From Sipunculus nudus (taxonomy: Eukaryota; Annelida; Sipuncula; Golfingiida; Sipunculidae): DNA of 64,000 bases. The notes beneath the pieces were generated by a model. The model saw only the letters and a list, made by a program, of their open reading frames with translations. It was not told the DNA's origin and searched no databases. The stretch covers positions 68,554,926 through 68,618,925 of the forward strand of contig CM049309.1 of the NCBI GenBank assembly GCA_026874595.1, in the 5' to 3' direction. This document shows positions 34,412 through 45,740 of this stretch, piece by piece (within the stretch, counting starts at the first letter, position 1; the number at the start of each line of letters is the position of its first letter). The translations under genes and the position numbers were made by a program.

Positions 34412-35639
34412 TTAAGGTGGCAGGACTGGTCCCCTCACCTGACCTGGCTTTGTTTCAGTTTTTCCTTTGCATGGAACAATCTGATGCTTTAATACCCCCT
34501 AAAGTATACATTTTCTGAAACCTAAGAAAATTCTCTATAGTTTGGTGATAATAAACTTTGTTTCCGAGGAACCGATTTGAATTTGTAAGAATTTTAATTT
34601 AATTTTAATTATTTACAAAAAATCGTTAATTCCAGCACAACTAAAGCAGATACAGAAAATCTTCTTAAATAAATTGAGAATTTAGATAATAATCCCCAGG
34701 CGTTTGTTTTTGTTTAGTGAGTTAAGTTTAAAAATTACGATTTTACAGAGTATCTAATTTTGAAATCTTCACAAATCATTTCATTTTTACTTTTACCTTA
34801 ATAAAATCCTTCAAATTAAGTACAGGCGTAAAATAAAAACACGCTTTTTAGAAGACATATTAACAATTATATATCTCAAAGATGGTATTTTTCGAACAAG
34901 TGATTACTGAGAAATAACGCTCTAAAGATAAGGTGTTCAGGTGAAATGATGTTTCGAGAAAATGGCCAAAAACTATATTCGTAGAGATCATTCGTCCGAC
35001 ACACGTAACTAACCACAACTACATGCTGACAGTCACATGAATTTGGTCAAGACGGTGGTTCTTTTCAAACCATGCTATAATAACATGGATTAATTGACTA
35101 TTTTGCTTTAAAAACATATTAAAACGATAAAAGTTTGTCCTGTCACACCAACGATTTGTCAAACACCACGTGCATGGACTTCAGTAGGCGGAGCTTACAG
35201 TTTTGGCCGAGTGCCAAGGCGCGCTGAGCACTCGAAAACCGGGACCCGCGGCTGAACAGGTGCATAGCCGGGCCTAATAGGTAACCACGTGTTTACATAG
35301 GAACAAGGGGAGCGGGATCTATGGCCATTCAAGGAGAACGAAGATTGATTTACTTATCACGGTTTACATACATTATAGGTATTTGGGAGTTGACAATAGA
35401 GACGAGTTTATAACGATCATACAAATCTTGTATAAAATAATTTATATATTTACTGACTACCGAGCGTCAACATCCGTGTCATGGAGAGTGCCTCGTATTA
35501 GTTATTATAAATAGTTGTACAATCCATGTAAAATAAATAAAGTGTATATTTAAATCTCGCTTACACACACAAGCCATATGTGAAATCTGGACTTATTGTT
35601 CATTGGAGGAAAGTACAACAGCTGCTGACAATAGCGCGT

Positions 35640-35798
35640 TTAGTTGATAACACTGCCAAAGTCGATAGGTGTCGACCTCCGGTTTTCCTTCATCATAAAC
35701 GTAGAGATACCGTCATCTGACAATTCATCGTCGCTGGCCATCAGTTTGATCACGGAAGTAGGTTCGGCCCGCTGAGACTTCTTGATATCATTCAACTG
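35640..35798 (-). CDS. Terminal coding exon inside the TTAA-flanked element
   Basis: Minus strand, acceptor AAAAACTGCAG before 35798, then 52 codons in phase 0 to a TAA at 35640-35642. It encodes QLNDIKKSQRAEPTSVIK, then MASDDELSDDG and ends STPIDFGSVIN. The acidic DDELSDDG patch and balanced composition mark it as genuine coding sequence. It could be the C-terminus of a degenerate transposase or a host exon captured by the element. It was not matched in phase to any other exon here. Confidence 0.5.
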   Translation of the reverse strand, partial: QLNDIKKSQRAEPTSVIKLMASDDELSDDGISTFMMKENRRSTPIDFGSVIN

Positions 35799-36028
35799 CT
35801 GCAGTTTTTAAGTGGCATTCGGGATTCGCGTCGTCGGCCCCTCATAGTTTCGTTTGGTATTGGCGTAATATTTATTTGTTGCGGTGTTGACAGTATGAAT
35901 ATCATAGACGTTATGGTTGGGATATGAAGCAGCTTATTATAAAGTAATTTTACGTATCTGTCGATAGGCTCAGGATATAGCAGAAATAACATGATGTCAA
36001 GTGAAAATTTGTGTTCGGCGTTACATAC

Positions 36029-36093
36029 CCGACAAAAGACAGAAAGGCCAATGACACTAACAGATCATTCACAAGGACGGGTTTGATTGCACA
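36029..36093 (-). CDS. Weak candidate exon with a hydrophobic segment
   Basis: Between acceptor CTCTAGCTAATTAG and donor CGG|GTATGT the minus strand encodes PVLVNDLLVSLAFLSFVG, membrane-like. It ends with 2 nt, which does not fit the phase-0 start of the exon at 35640-35798, so the two are not directly joined. Could be chance. Confidence 0.18.
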
Positions 36094-36804
36094 CTAATTA
36101 GCTAGAGTTAGGGTTGCTCTCCAACGCTTATCAGTTGTATGCTCAGCTAATTAGATTGGGCAAACAAACGTCGACCGTCAGTACTTGCCACCTCCTGTAC
36201 GGAGGTACTTGGCCCATGCATTAATTAAACTCTTGCACCCCGCGATTGGCTGAATGACCCAGGTGAGGGCTTGGGGCAGACTGATTGACAGGTCTGTGGC
36301 AGGGCTGGAGTTAGTTTACAAACACCCTGTCAACACATCTTGGTGTTTACTGAATAGAAATCACCCTTTTTCACAAAATGCAACCGGCGACCCAAAATGT
36401 GCTTAGATGCATTAGATCCGCCCAGTATTCAATATTACGTATACCTTTTATTGAAAAAAACACCAATTTTCAGGATTTTGACCAGTCCTGCTACCTTAAG
36501 ATGGTGTGTGAAAGGAAATCTTAGTCCGCAACCTGGCGTCCATATCAGATTTTTTCTTAAATTTTAGCGCACAATCCTCTTATGAGGAACAATCATCAGA
36601 TAAAATTTCACAGCAATAGCGGGAACAGACAATGGAGAGACAACATGACGGATGGATCAAAGGAAAAAAAAGGACAATCAGAACCTGTCAGGTATCCACC
36701 ATTACACAGTGCCTTAATTACACAATATAACAATAAAGCTGAAGGGTTCATACTTTCCGACTTATGTTTGAAAGGTGAAACGGTCGTTCAGGATTGAAAG
36801 AAGA

Positions 36805-36805
<1 letters not shown>

Positions 36806-36857
<52 letters not shown>
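36806..36857 (+). repeat. (GA)n microsatellite
   Basis: GA tract with one interruption. Confidence 0.97.
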
Positions 36858-36858
<1 letters not shown>

Positions 36859-36934
36859 CAGAAACAGAATCCAACCGTTCACCTTGAATCAGGTACGTTT
36901 TGATTGTTGTATTTGTATAAATTGTTACGAAGGC

Positions 36935-37030
36935 AAATTGTTGAGGGGAAATCCCGGTCGATCCCGGTTTCGAAACCAGGTCGGTGGCGCACAAGTCCGG
37001 CGAACCAACCGCTTCGCTAGTAAAAGCAGG
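36935..37030 (-). repeat. tRNA-derived SINE relic
   Basis: On the minus strand TAGCGAAGCGG fits a pol III A box and GTTTCGAAACC, about 40 bp on, is close to a B box, with a tRNA-like spacing between them. The cloverleaf is not intact, so a SINE head is likelier than a functional tRNA. It abuts the TIR of the composite element at 37041. Confidence 0.4.
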
Positions 37031-37573
37031 CTTCACTATAGTGCAGCGGTTAACGGCAAAATACAGAAGAATTGTTCAGATTGTGATAAAAGTACCAAAT
37101 TTTGTGGAGATGAAGTTTGGATAATACATTAAAATTTTTTTATTAGTTCCACCAAATCTTCTCAGTGTAACGGGGGTGGATCCTATGTTAAATTTGGGAT
37201 ACTCAAATTTATATGAAAAATACACGGAAGATCATCATAGTTACATTACATCTTATACATTCCTTATAGATAGGGTAATATTTTAGATTATTTGGTTCTA
37301 TTTAATTAACATCATCATGAGAAATGTAAAATTACCTTTGTAATCTCATTAATGTAAACATTTATAATTAAAAGATGACTATTTGCCATTCAACGACATG
37401 TAGTTAACTGAAGTTAATTTATTGTTAAATATGACATAAATCCATAAATCTTCTGTTTTAAAGTAAGGTTTAATCACTATTCTCAATTCACATCTCGTCG
37501 ATGTCTCCTTTGATGAATATAGGAGACGGTGGGGGAGGGCAATGAGAAGGGGGGGGGGGGGGTTACTACTTAC

Positions 37574-37723
37574 GTAGTATGGGTTCACTGTATAAACATT
37601 ACTTATTTCATCATACAATGTGTATGTTGCTTCGTGCTTAAAAATCATGTACAGTTTTATTGTTCTTAGTGCAAAATATCTGTTGTTAGTATTAATGAGC
37701 TTATGGACATTTCCATATGAGCA
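37574..37723 (-). CDS. 150-bp splice-bounded exon inside composite copy A
   Basis: Acceptor GGTTTATTTCAG and donor TAC|GTAAGT enclose exactly 50 codons in phase 0-0, containing NRYFALRTIKLYMIFKHEAT. It differs from the copy-B exon at four bases (two silent, two changing residues), so there is no sign of purifying selection between the copies. Family not recognised. It may be a captured host exon or part of the element's own gene. Confidence 0.4.
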
Positions 37724-37826
37724 CTGAAATAAACCCCTGAATTTCCAGGGGCGGATCATATTTAATTATGAGGGGCGGATCATATTTAATTATCGTGGTA
37801 CATTCTTTTAAAATGTTATGTACAAC

Positions 37827-40545
37827 TTAACAGCGTTTTAAAGTTTTATTTCTACAAACAAATCTTGAAAACCAACAAACTCTATCCATTCGCGTATACC
37901 TTCCCTTTTCAATTATCAAATCATGACATAAACATCTCAATCTGGCTAGCGCTTGTTTATGCTTGGTATTAGTCACACACAGATATTTCTCCATTAATTG
38001 ATAGCATGGATTTAAAAGTACCATATAAATTTAATTTAGTATTTACTTCTACATCACAAGACCAGTTTTGTTCTACCATATCAATAATTGTTTCCTTAAT
38101 TTTAGCCAAAAATATTCTAATGTCTCATACTTCTTGAGTCATCCACACATACCCAATACCTGCGCTGCATATTTTGCTTCTTATATGAGTAACCCATGTT
38201 TGTTTTCCATCCATATCTAGAGTAAACAGCATGTTATATATACGCTTTGGATATCTATTATTACCATAATGTACTGGTTTTGTCCAGTATTTTACACATC
38301 TGAATAACTGACCGACATACATGGGTGCCTTCCAAACTCTCTCAATGATGCTGCGTTCGGACCTGAAGAGCTAATTTTTAGAGTGTACTTGCAAAGTTTA
38401 TATTGCACCTTTTCATTTATTTTACATCTTTTATAGCCCCACAGTTCTGAACCATATAATAATACCGGATTAACCATACAATTAAATAGATAAAATAGCT
38501 GGCTCACTTATAAACAACTATATTTCCTATAAAAGTTTTTTTATGAGAGTCACTGCTCTTTCAGCCTGCATTGCTTGCAGTTTCTTTGTTTTATACCATG
38601 ACAATGTACTTGTAAATATTACTCCTAAGTGTCTATTGTCTTTTACCGTTTCAATTTGAGTATTTTTGATAGTGCCATTTCTGTAATCTTTTTAATGAAC
38701 CATGAGTCTAAAAAAACATAATTTTTGTCTTTCCTAAATTAACTTTTAAGCCATAATTGAAAGAAAAAAGAGTTTCCCTGTTATCCCAGTTTTAACTGAA
38801 ACATACCACAATAAATCATGTTGTAAACTATCAAAAGCAGTTGAAAAATCAATAAAAGTGTAATAAACCCTTCTTTTTTTTTTTGTTAAATATTTCTGCA
38901 CACACCCCATTAAAGAAAATGTATGGTCTACTGTTGAATAACCTTTACTATAGCCAGCTTGTGCTTCACATAAGAATCCAGCTTGATCAACATAATTTTG
39001 AATTTCTGTTTGCCAATATTTTTGTAAATAGTTTACCCACGGTATTAAGCAGTGAAATACCTCTATATAATTTTTTAGCATCTATGGTGGAAGCCTTTTT
39101 GTGAATTGGTACAATAAATGCTTCACTTCAAGAGGCTGGGAAAATCCATTTCCTAATACACTATTATATAATTGTAATATATGAGAACATATGTGACATA
39201 TGTATCTTTCAATATATCTATACCGTTATCCCGTAAGGCCATGTGGCCTTTCCTCTTTTCATTTCATTTATGGCTTTCTGTACTTCACAAGGTGTTATGA
39301 GTCCATCAAGCACTGTATCATTTTTTTAAATAGTCCAGAGTATGATTCTTAAACTATTGATTAATTTCATGTGTTGATGAATTCAAAAGTTCTTTAAAAT
39401 GTTTGTACCAACGTACCAGTTCTACTGTTGTAACAATTTTCTTTTTATTTAAAAATCTCATGTTTTTCCACATGGAATCAGTGTCTTTCGCACCTATCAC
39501 CTTTTGCATCCCCGGGGCTTGGATGATTGCCTTCTTTTCTTCACATAATTTTTTCAACATCTGTTTTGTTTGTTAATAATTAAGCTAGTCGCCATCTGAT
39601 ATTGTACATCTGCACTTATTCAAGCTATAATGTTTTATTTTTACAAAATTCACATTCTATGTCCCACCATTTTGGTTGCTTTAGTTTCATGTTGTCTAGG
39701 CAGTTTGGTTTATTTTTGTAGGATATATTTTGATAAATACTAACCAATGCCTCACTTGCTTTGTCCGGATATGTTTCTAAGGTTTCATTAAATGTGTTGA
39801 AAAGTAACACACATTCTATTTGTTCTAATGATTTTGAAATATTTGTTTTATCTTAATCAGTCTGATAAAATTTTACCCATTTTGTCAGTTCGCATATATG
39901 TTCTTTCGAAAGCGTTTTCCTTGGTCTGATAATATTAAATGAACAGCTTAAAGGAAAGAGATCGGACGGATCATCTGATGATACACAGGATCCATCTACC
40001 TTATGAAGTAGACAACTTATGACAATTACATAATCAACTACACTGCTACCAAAAGGAGTTAAACACGTAATTAAGTCTCCTGGTATATCTGGTATATCTG
40101 TTATATTTACACTAATAGCATTAAAATCACCAAGGAGAATTAAATTAAATTCATCAAACTCTGCCAAAGTATCTACCAATAAATTTTTTTCAGCCTGTTG
40201 ATACCATTTATTTCATCTTCATCCACATAGAATGATGAACCTGCTGGTGCAATATAGCAGCAAATTATGGCCAAATCTTTATCTTCATTAATTAAGGTAC
40301 CATCATACCCATTAATTTCTGTTGCACGTAAACTAACACCCCTCCTATCCCTGTACTCTTCCTGACTATTCCATAACCATAGGATACGTGGAATGCATCA
40401 GAAAATTCATCAACCTTGGTTGTCCATGTCTCATTGATACATACTATACTGTGATTATTTATCAACTCTTTAACTTCTAATGATTTAATTTTGTTCTTAA
40501 GTCCATGTGCATTCCATATTGCTATTTCTGCATTAGCATTTCTGC
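37827..40545 (-). pseudogene. Degenerate LINE open frame: AP endonuclease + deleted RT (copy A)
   Basis: Runs 40545 to 37827 on the minus strand with several frame breaks. The endonuclease start reads AIWNAHGLKN, followed by CINETW and later PSDLFPL. The last is the SDH catalytic motif with His replaced by Leu (codon at 39958-39960), so the nuclease is probably dead. The RT part shows the motif-A region FIDFSTAFDSLQHDLLW, then jumps directly to LKVNLGKTKVMFF: the segment with motif B and the YxDD box is missing. The C-terminal part has LLYGSELWGYKRCK and REFGRHPCMS, typical of LINE post-RT regions. It cannot encode an active protein. Confidence 0.8.
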
Positions 40546-40687
40546 TAGTGCTGGACTAGTTTACATAGGGGGAAATATTAAGTTTAAGTTGAAAAATATG
40601 ACAAACAGAAACAGGTTTTTATCCATATGCATGACGGAAAAAATCCTACTGATTCAAATAATATTAAATAAGATATATCTGAAATAA

Positions 40688-41345
40688 TGTGTGCAATAGA
40701 AAATCACGGACTGTAGTCTGTTGGCCATATTTAATTTTGAGCAAGTCTGTATTTCAATAGGTCAGAAGCCCTCATAGGCACCAATGATCCCTGTGAATTT
40801 GAGAAAGATCAAGCATATTGTTGCAAAAGAAAATCAACGATAGTGCTCTGGTGGCCATATTGGAATTCAGACAGGTCTGCAATTCGATAGAGATGGAGCC
40901 CTTATAGGTACCCACACTCTGTGTAAATGAGACAGATCAAGCTTGTTCTTGTCGAGATATCGTGCTTAAAAGAATATCGCCAATTGTGCTCTGGGAGCCA
41001 TATTGGAATTCTGACAGGTCTGTTTTTGGAAAGGGGTTGTGTCCGTATAGGCACCAATGATCCCTGAGAAAAGATAAAGACCAAGCATGTTCTTGTTGAG
41101 ATATCCGGTGCGAAAGAAAATCACCCATTATGATCTGGTGGCCATATTGGAATTCCGACAAGTCTGTAATTCAAAAGGACTGAAGCCCTCTTATGTATCG
41201 ATCATCCCTGTGAATTTGGGAAAGCTGAAGTATGTTGTTGTTGTTGAGTTATCACGTGGGAAAGAAAATCAGCGATTGGGCTGTGGTGGCCATATTGGAA
41301 TTCTGACAGGTCTGTAATTCAATAGGTCTAGAGCCCTCGTATGAA
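40688..41345 (-). repeat. Tandem array of about 140-bp units (composite copy A)
   Basis: Four to five units with GGTGGCCATATTGGAATTC and AGAAAATCA...GATT phrases. On the element strand it lies just upstream of the LINE frame, where LINE 5' UTR monomers or promoter repeats often sit. Confidence 0.8.
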
Positions 41346-41929
41346 CAGGAAAAGTAGATAGGCAGAGAAACATTTTACTGAATAAATAACTTGCTCTTTA
41401 GTAAGCTGATGGACAAACATAAATAGTTATAATTATATCCATGTAATAATTCATGCTGTCACCATACCCTTTATTAAGTGAATTATTCAATAAATGGTAA
41501 GCCTAAAGTTTGTTATAATTAACATGAAACATGTTTGCGATATATACATGTTAACAAAATTTAAAAGGCGTGCTAAATCGTGTTAGCTCTGCATAATACT
41601 TGATAAATAAATCCTGCTCCATTAATCTGGTCGTTTGTTAAACTGAATTAACTTCACTTGAAAGTAAAGTTTTAGCATCAGCAGACTTCTGTATTCCATG
41701 TACTGCAAAATAAAGGCCTTGATCGAACACTTTTAGATTAGACATTATTTATCAATTATTTAATTTATTCATCAATACCCCCAAAGTAATTGCAGGATCC
41801 ACCCCTGAAATACCATGAATATATCGTGGAACTATTTCTTAAACGAAAGCCAGTGTACAATACTACAACTGTACCAAATTTGGTACTTTTATCACAATTT
41901 GCACAATTTTTCCATTAGCCGCCACACTA

Positions 41930-42731
41930 TACTAGCGAGACAGTTCAGTCCGCTTCTATGTGCACCCCGTAACAAAATATATTCTGTTTTTATAGCCCGG
42001 TTATATGTAAGTTGAACGTGTGTAACTTTTTACACGGGAAGACCTGTTACAATACACGTGGGCGCGGTATGGCCCGATGGTCTTTTGTAGCCTGCAATAA
42101 AACCCTTTTGGAAGTATTTGTTATGCTTTAGAATTAAACATATATGTTATAAAATACGTTATAATAAATGCACACCCTTCTTAAGAATATATACACTACA
42201 TGGCCATAATATGTCCTGGAGACGCACACACGCATACATACATATATACACACATTTATGTAAATAAAGTTGCTATAATGTGAGTTGCATAGAGAATGCA
42301 TTGGAGTGTTTTACAGACAAGGGCTCCAATTTGCTATTAAAATGAGACGCGAGTGCAAAAATAGTATTGAAATTAAAAAAAAAATTATGTTTATTCATGG
42401 TGATTTTCAGCAGGACAGAGGTTAAGTCAGGTAACTTACTGTTATTGTAAATATTGTAATAAGTAAAGACGTCCATGTTATTTTGTATTTATATTGAGGT
42501 TCTGGTCAGTTTAACTCACTGCTCATTCATATGATAAAAAGCACTTTCAAATAGGAGTTTGGTTAAGCTAGTTAATTTCATATAAAAAATTTACCATATT
42601 GTTTCGTACTAGAGAAGGTCTTAAATTTTCATCTCGTGCAGTAAAGTGTTATCAACATCAATATCTATTTAATTTTGTATAAATAATGTACATGATTAAA
42701 CGAGTGTATGTCTCTACATCTTGAATTTGAT

Positions 42732-42737
<6 letters not shown>
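41930..42737. other. Unannotated AT-rich stretch
   Basis: Nothing recognised. Confidence 0.5.
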
Positions 42738-42801
<64 letters not shown>

Positions 42802-42985
42802 AATTAGTCTGTCTTTCAAGACTTGCAAGGGTACATTTCTTTTGTATCGTTAAATGGATTAAAGATTCAGATTTTAATTGATGAAGAGGGTATTACATGT
42901 ATAAAAAAAAGTCACACAATTAACAGAGAGGAAGGGGCAGACATATGGCACCTAGAAAAGTCTAGAATTTTATATATATATATAC

Positions 42986-43031
<46 letters not shown>
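42738..43031. repeat. Two (TA)n microsatellites
   Basis: Tracts at 42738-42799 and 42972-43031, separated by ordinary AT-rich DNA. Confidence 0.95.
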
Positions 43032-43035
<4 letters not shown>

Positions 43036-43360
43036 ACTACTTCATACAACTGAAAAAAGGTGTTCCTCTATTCCTCTATCGCATTTAGCAATAGGCCTAA
43101 ATGTTAACGCCATATGGAAGATTTAGAGCAAGATTTTCATAACTTGAGGATTATTAATTTGATTTCGTTATTTATTTTACATTTTACCAGTATAATTGAA
43201 TCAAGGTTTTCAGAAAGTCTTTTCCTTTTTTAACAAGTAACCCAGTTCGGCTGAGGCCGGAGAAGTAAGGTTAACCATGAGAGTTAACCGTGCGACCCTT
43301 TCACGATGATATCACACTCTGTTTGTGTTTGCTGACAACTTGTTGTAGTAGCGTGTGAAA

Positions 43361-43468
43361 ATGTCGGCGGCGCACAATACCTCATCACGTAAACATCTCA
43401 TCCCCTCGCTAATGAGGGGTCATGTACCTGACTATACCCATCAGCACTGGATTGCATTACCCACCGGT
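43361..43468 (+). CDS. Candidate first coding exon, plus-strand gene
   Basis: ATG at 43361 with adenine at -3, in a GC-richer segment. Encodes MSAAHNTSSRKHLIPSLMRG and DYTHQHWIALPTG. A donor GGT|GTAACG would end it in phase 0 at 43468, matching the phase-0 exon at 45440. If unspliced the frame runs to 43687, but that extension is Ser/Thr/Leu-rich and includes a C-run, so it looks like intron. Family not recognised. Confidence 0.35.
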
Positions 43469-43789
43469 GTAACGGCTTCAAGCTACACCTCTTTTCAGAC
43501 CTCCCCCCCCCCCGGCATTCTTAGATTATACTACACATGTTACTCCCCGGGGGTAGTTAATAGGCTGAGTTCATGCTACCCCCTTCCTGTTCAGATCAAC
43601 CCCCTCACCCCCTACCTAATACGATTATTTCTGGTATGTATACAATACACCTTTCCCCATTTCACTAGTGCCACCTACCAGCCATAAATGACACTAAGGG
43701 TTCGGGTCTGTTAAAGTAAGAGTCTGTGCGATCGGAATTGTGTTTCCAGGAACTGAGCTAATTGTATATATATTGTACCACAAGTCGGG

Positions 43790-43985
43790 AGAGAACGTGG
43801 CTAGTCGCAGTTCTGATCACAAGGTCGTACGACCAGAGGTGCCACCAATCGCGAGGTCGCACTAGCGCGGTGGCACGACCAATCGACTGGTCGTGCGATG
43901 ACCAAAGACTGGTGGTACAACCTTCTTGCGAGCTCCTACGACCTCAAAATTTAAAAATTCGGTCGCAACTGGATTTTGAACATGT
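43790..43985. repeat. Palindrome-rich GGTCGTGCGACC segment
   Basis: Dense self-complementary motifs: AAGGTCGTACGACC, GGTCGCAC, and GCACGACCAATCGACTGGTC followed by GTGC (9-bp arms). Probably a non-autonomous element or its terminus. Boundaries and target duplication not established. Confidence 0.45.
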
Positions 43986-45439
43986 TGCGAGATTTTACTT
44001 AATTATTTCACTAGAGGCCATAGTTTTGGAGCAGTCGTTTTAAAACTGATTTATTTAATGTTGCAATGATATTTCGAAACCAATCTTTAATTTTTAAATA
44101 GCCACCAGGGGCGCTGCAGCAAAAACTATAAAATGTCATTGTCGTGCCTTACCTTTAAAATTATGAACAGTGTCACTACTTATATATAGCAGCATTTGAA
44201 AGTAGGATCAATAGACGTATTTCCTTATAAATAGACGCCCGGCCTCATTCTGCGGTAATCATTGTTACCAATTTTTTTTAAATCCATGAATTTTTTACGT
44301 TTATTTTTTTAATTCACTTTTAAAACTAGAGGTATAGTTTCGGGAAACATTTCGATAGTTTTAAACGATCTTATTTAAAGTCTCGCAACGTATCACGTCA
44401 AACATGATCTTGCATAAAATTATGGAGATGTTCTATCTCTGACACAACCCCCTTGCTATCTCTTTAAAACTTTAACTACTGGTATATGTTTATTTCACCA
44501 CGATACCTTTTGTTTTTGTCAAGATTGGTGTCCAAGGCCAAGATCAAGGTAAAAAAAACCTCAAGGCGTGTCTTATACTTTCACAACTTGGTCAAGAAAT
44601 GTTGTATTTAAAAAAATGTTACTCATTTTATGCATTTCACCATAATATACATGAATTATCTGGCCTAGAACTAGTTTATTTCTGTACGTCCCTCTGTTTG
44701 TTAGTCCACCCCTTTACAAAATAAGCAAAGCTGCACAAACTTATTGTTTTTTTTCTGCTTCCTCTAGGGTTATTCATTTGACTATGTCTCATTTCAACAT
44801 CTGGCAAGCACTCGACCTATGGTCGTATAGTTTATTTATTCAATAAACTAAAGCGCATGCTCATTTTTTACAAACATGAGGCGTTCAAGGATTATATCAA
44901 TTTGAGAAACTCAGATGGAAAAACATTAAGATATAACAAACAAATATTCATTAAGAATTGGCATTAATAGAAAAATTTAAATCAATAAGATATCATAATT
45001 TAAACCTACATATGTAACAGTTACCAAATATAACAATTTATTTATTATTATTAATAATATTATTGTTATATTATCATTACTTAATTATCACTTTTAAGTA
45101 ATAGTATTTGTGTAAATTAGTAGATACTGTTTTTCACGTTGTTGTTTGTTTTTTGTTGTAAACTTCTATAAGTAAGTATAAAACATCAAAAGGAAACTGT
45201 ATTTTGGGTTTTCCAGTCGTAGGGTGTCGGAGATTATGAAGAGATTGATTTCAACGTACAGGCGAAACCTACACCCAAAAATCTGATTACGATTCAATTT
45301 ATAAAATTAAAACCGGCGGGGGGGGGGGGGGAGGAACTGTGACGGAGGTTATCTGAAACGCTACACCGGCCACACCTTATACATATACGTATACATGTAC
45401 CACGCCTTGTTTACGAAAATGCTTTGAGGACTATCCCAG
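43986..45439. other. Unannotated stretch
   Basis: AT-rich, with one diverged AAGGTCA-type paragraph near 44530 and a G-run at about 45317-45331. No exon seen. Confidence 0.45.
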
Positions 45440-45607
45440 AAAGCTTTGGAGCGTAAAAAAAAAAGACTCGAGAAAGTTCGGCTTGATCACCTGGACGTGC
45501 CGGGCCCCACTTTGAAGACCTCAGACAGTGCGGGGTGGGACTTCCAAAGTAAACACTGGGTCACTCCGGAGGTTCGTTTCTACAGCGATATATATAGACC
45601 GCCACAG
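45440..45607 (+). CDS. Internal exon of a plus-strand gene (56 codons)
   Basis: Acceptor GGACTATCCCAG and donor CAG|GTATTT enclose exactly 168 bp in phase 0-0. Encodes a basic start (LERKKKRLEKVRLDHL) and then SDSAGWDFQSKHWVTPEVRF and YSDIYRPPQ. Aromatic- and charge-balanced composition strongly suggests real coding sequence. Phase agrees with the candidate first exon at 43361-43468. No downstream exon was found before 50 kb. Family not recognised; I considered axonemal proteins because of the style but cannot support it. Confidence 0.5.
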
Positions 45608-45740
45608 GTATTTGCTTTTGTATTGCTCTCGTGGAACTCGTGTCTTACTCTCAGTAAAAGAAATACAGGTAGGATGATTTTTAATTCGTTATGAATTTCA
45701 TGATGTATAATGTAATACATTTTAACAGTTGTAACGGAGC

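Larger units (their letters stand above)
34416..36495. mobile_element. TTAA-flanked TIR element, about 2.1 kb
   Basis: Left end GGTGGCAGGACTGGTC and right end (reverse complement) GGTAGCAGGACTGGTC differ by one base in 16, each abutting TTAA. A TTAA duplication is used by piggyBac-like and Kolobok-like transposons. No intact transposase seen. It contains the splice-bounded exon at 35640-35798 and a CCAAT-type site near 36243. Confidence 0.6.
37041..41927 (-). mobile_element. Chimeric TIR element carrying a LINE open frame, copy A (4.9 kb)
   Basis: Ends GTGCAGCGGTTAACGG and (reverse complement) GTGTGGCGGCTAATGG, with inner TIR parts sharing ATTGTGATAAAAGTACCAAA. Flanked by TATA on each side. 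Read on the minus strand it holds, in order: a 5' TIR, about 600 bp of spacer, a tandem array of about 140-bp units, a LINE-type endonuclease/RT frame, two 24-bp units ending GATCCGCCCC, a 150-bp splice-bounded exon and the 3' TIR. Copy B (56640-61463) has the same ends and order but different flanks, so the two are separate insertions. Confidence 0.75.

Noticed and set aside
36935-37030. Functional tRNA gene
   Set aside because: A- and B-box-like motifs exist, but the acceptor and anticodon stems do not pair convincingly; kept only as a SINE relic.
37379-37759. 126-codon minus-strand frame as one protein
   Set aside because: In the other element copy the frame differs after the C-run; the splice-bounded 50-codon exon is the part common to both copies.
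44101-44122. CTCF-like site CCACCAGGGGCGCTGC
   Set aside because: One base short of the CTCF core spacing, so it does not fit the consensus; a similar phrase near 30806 has a mismatch. Not called as an insulator.
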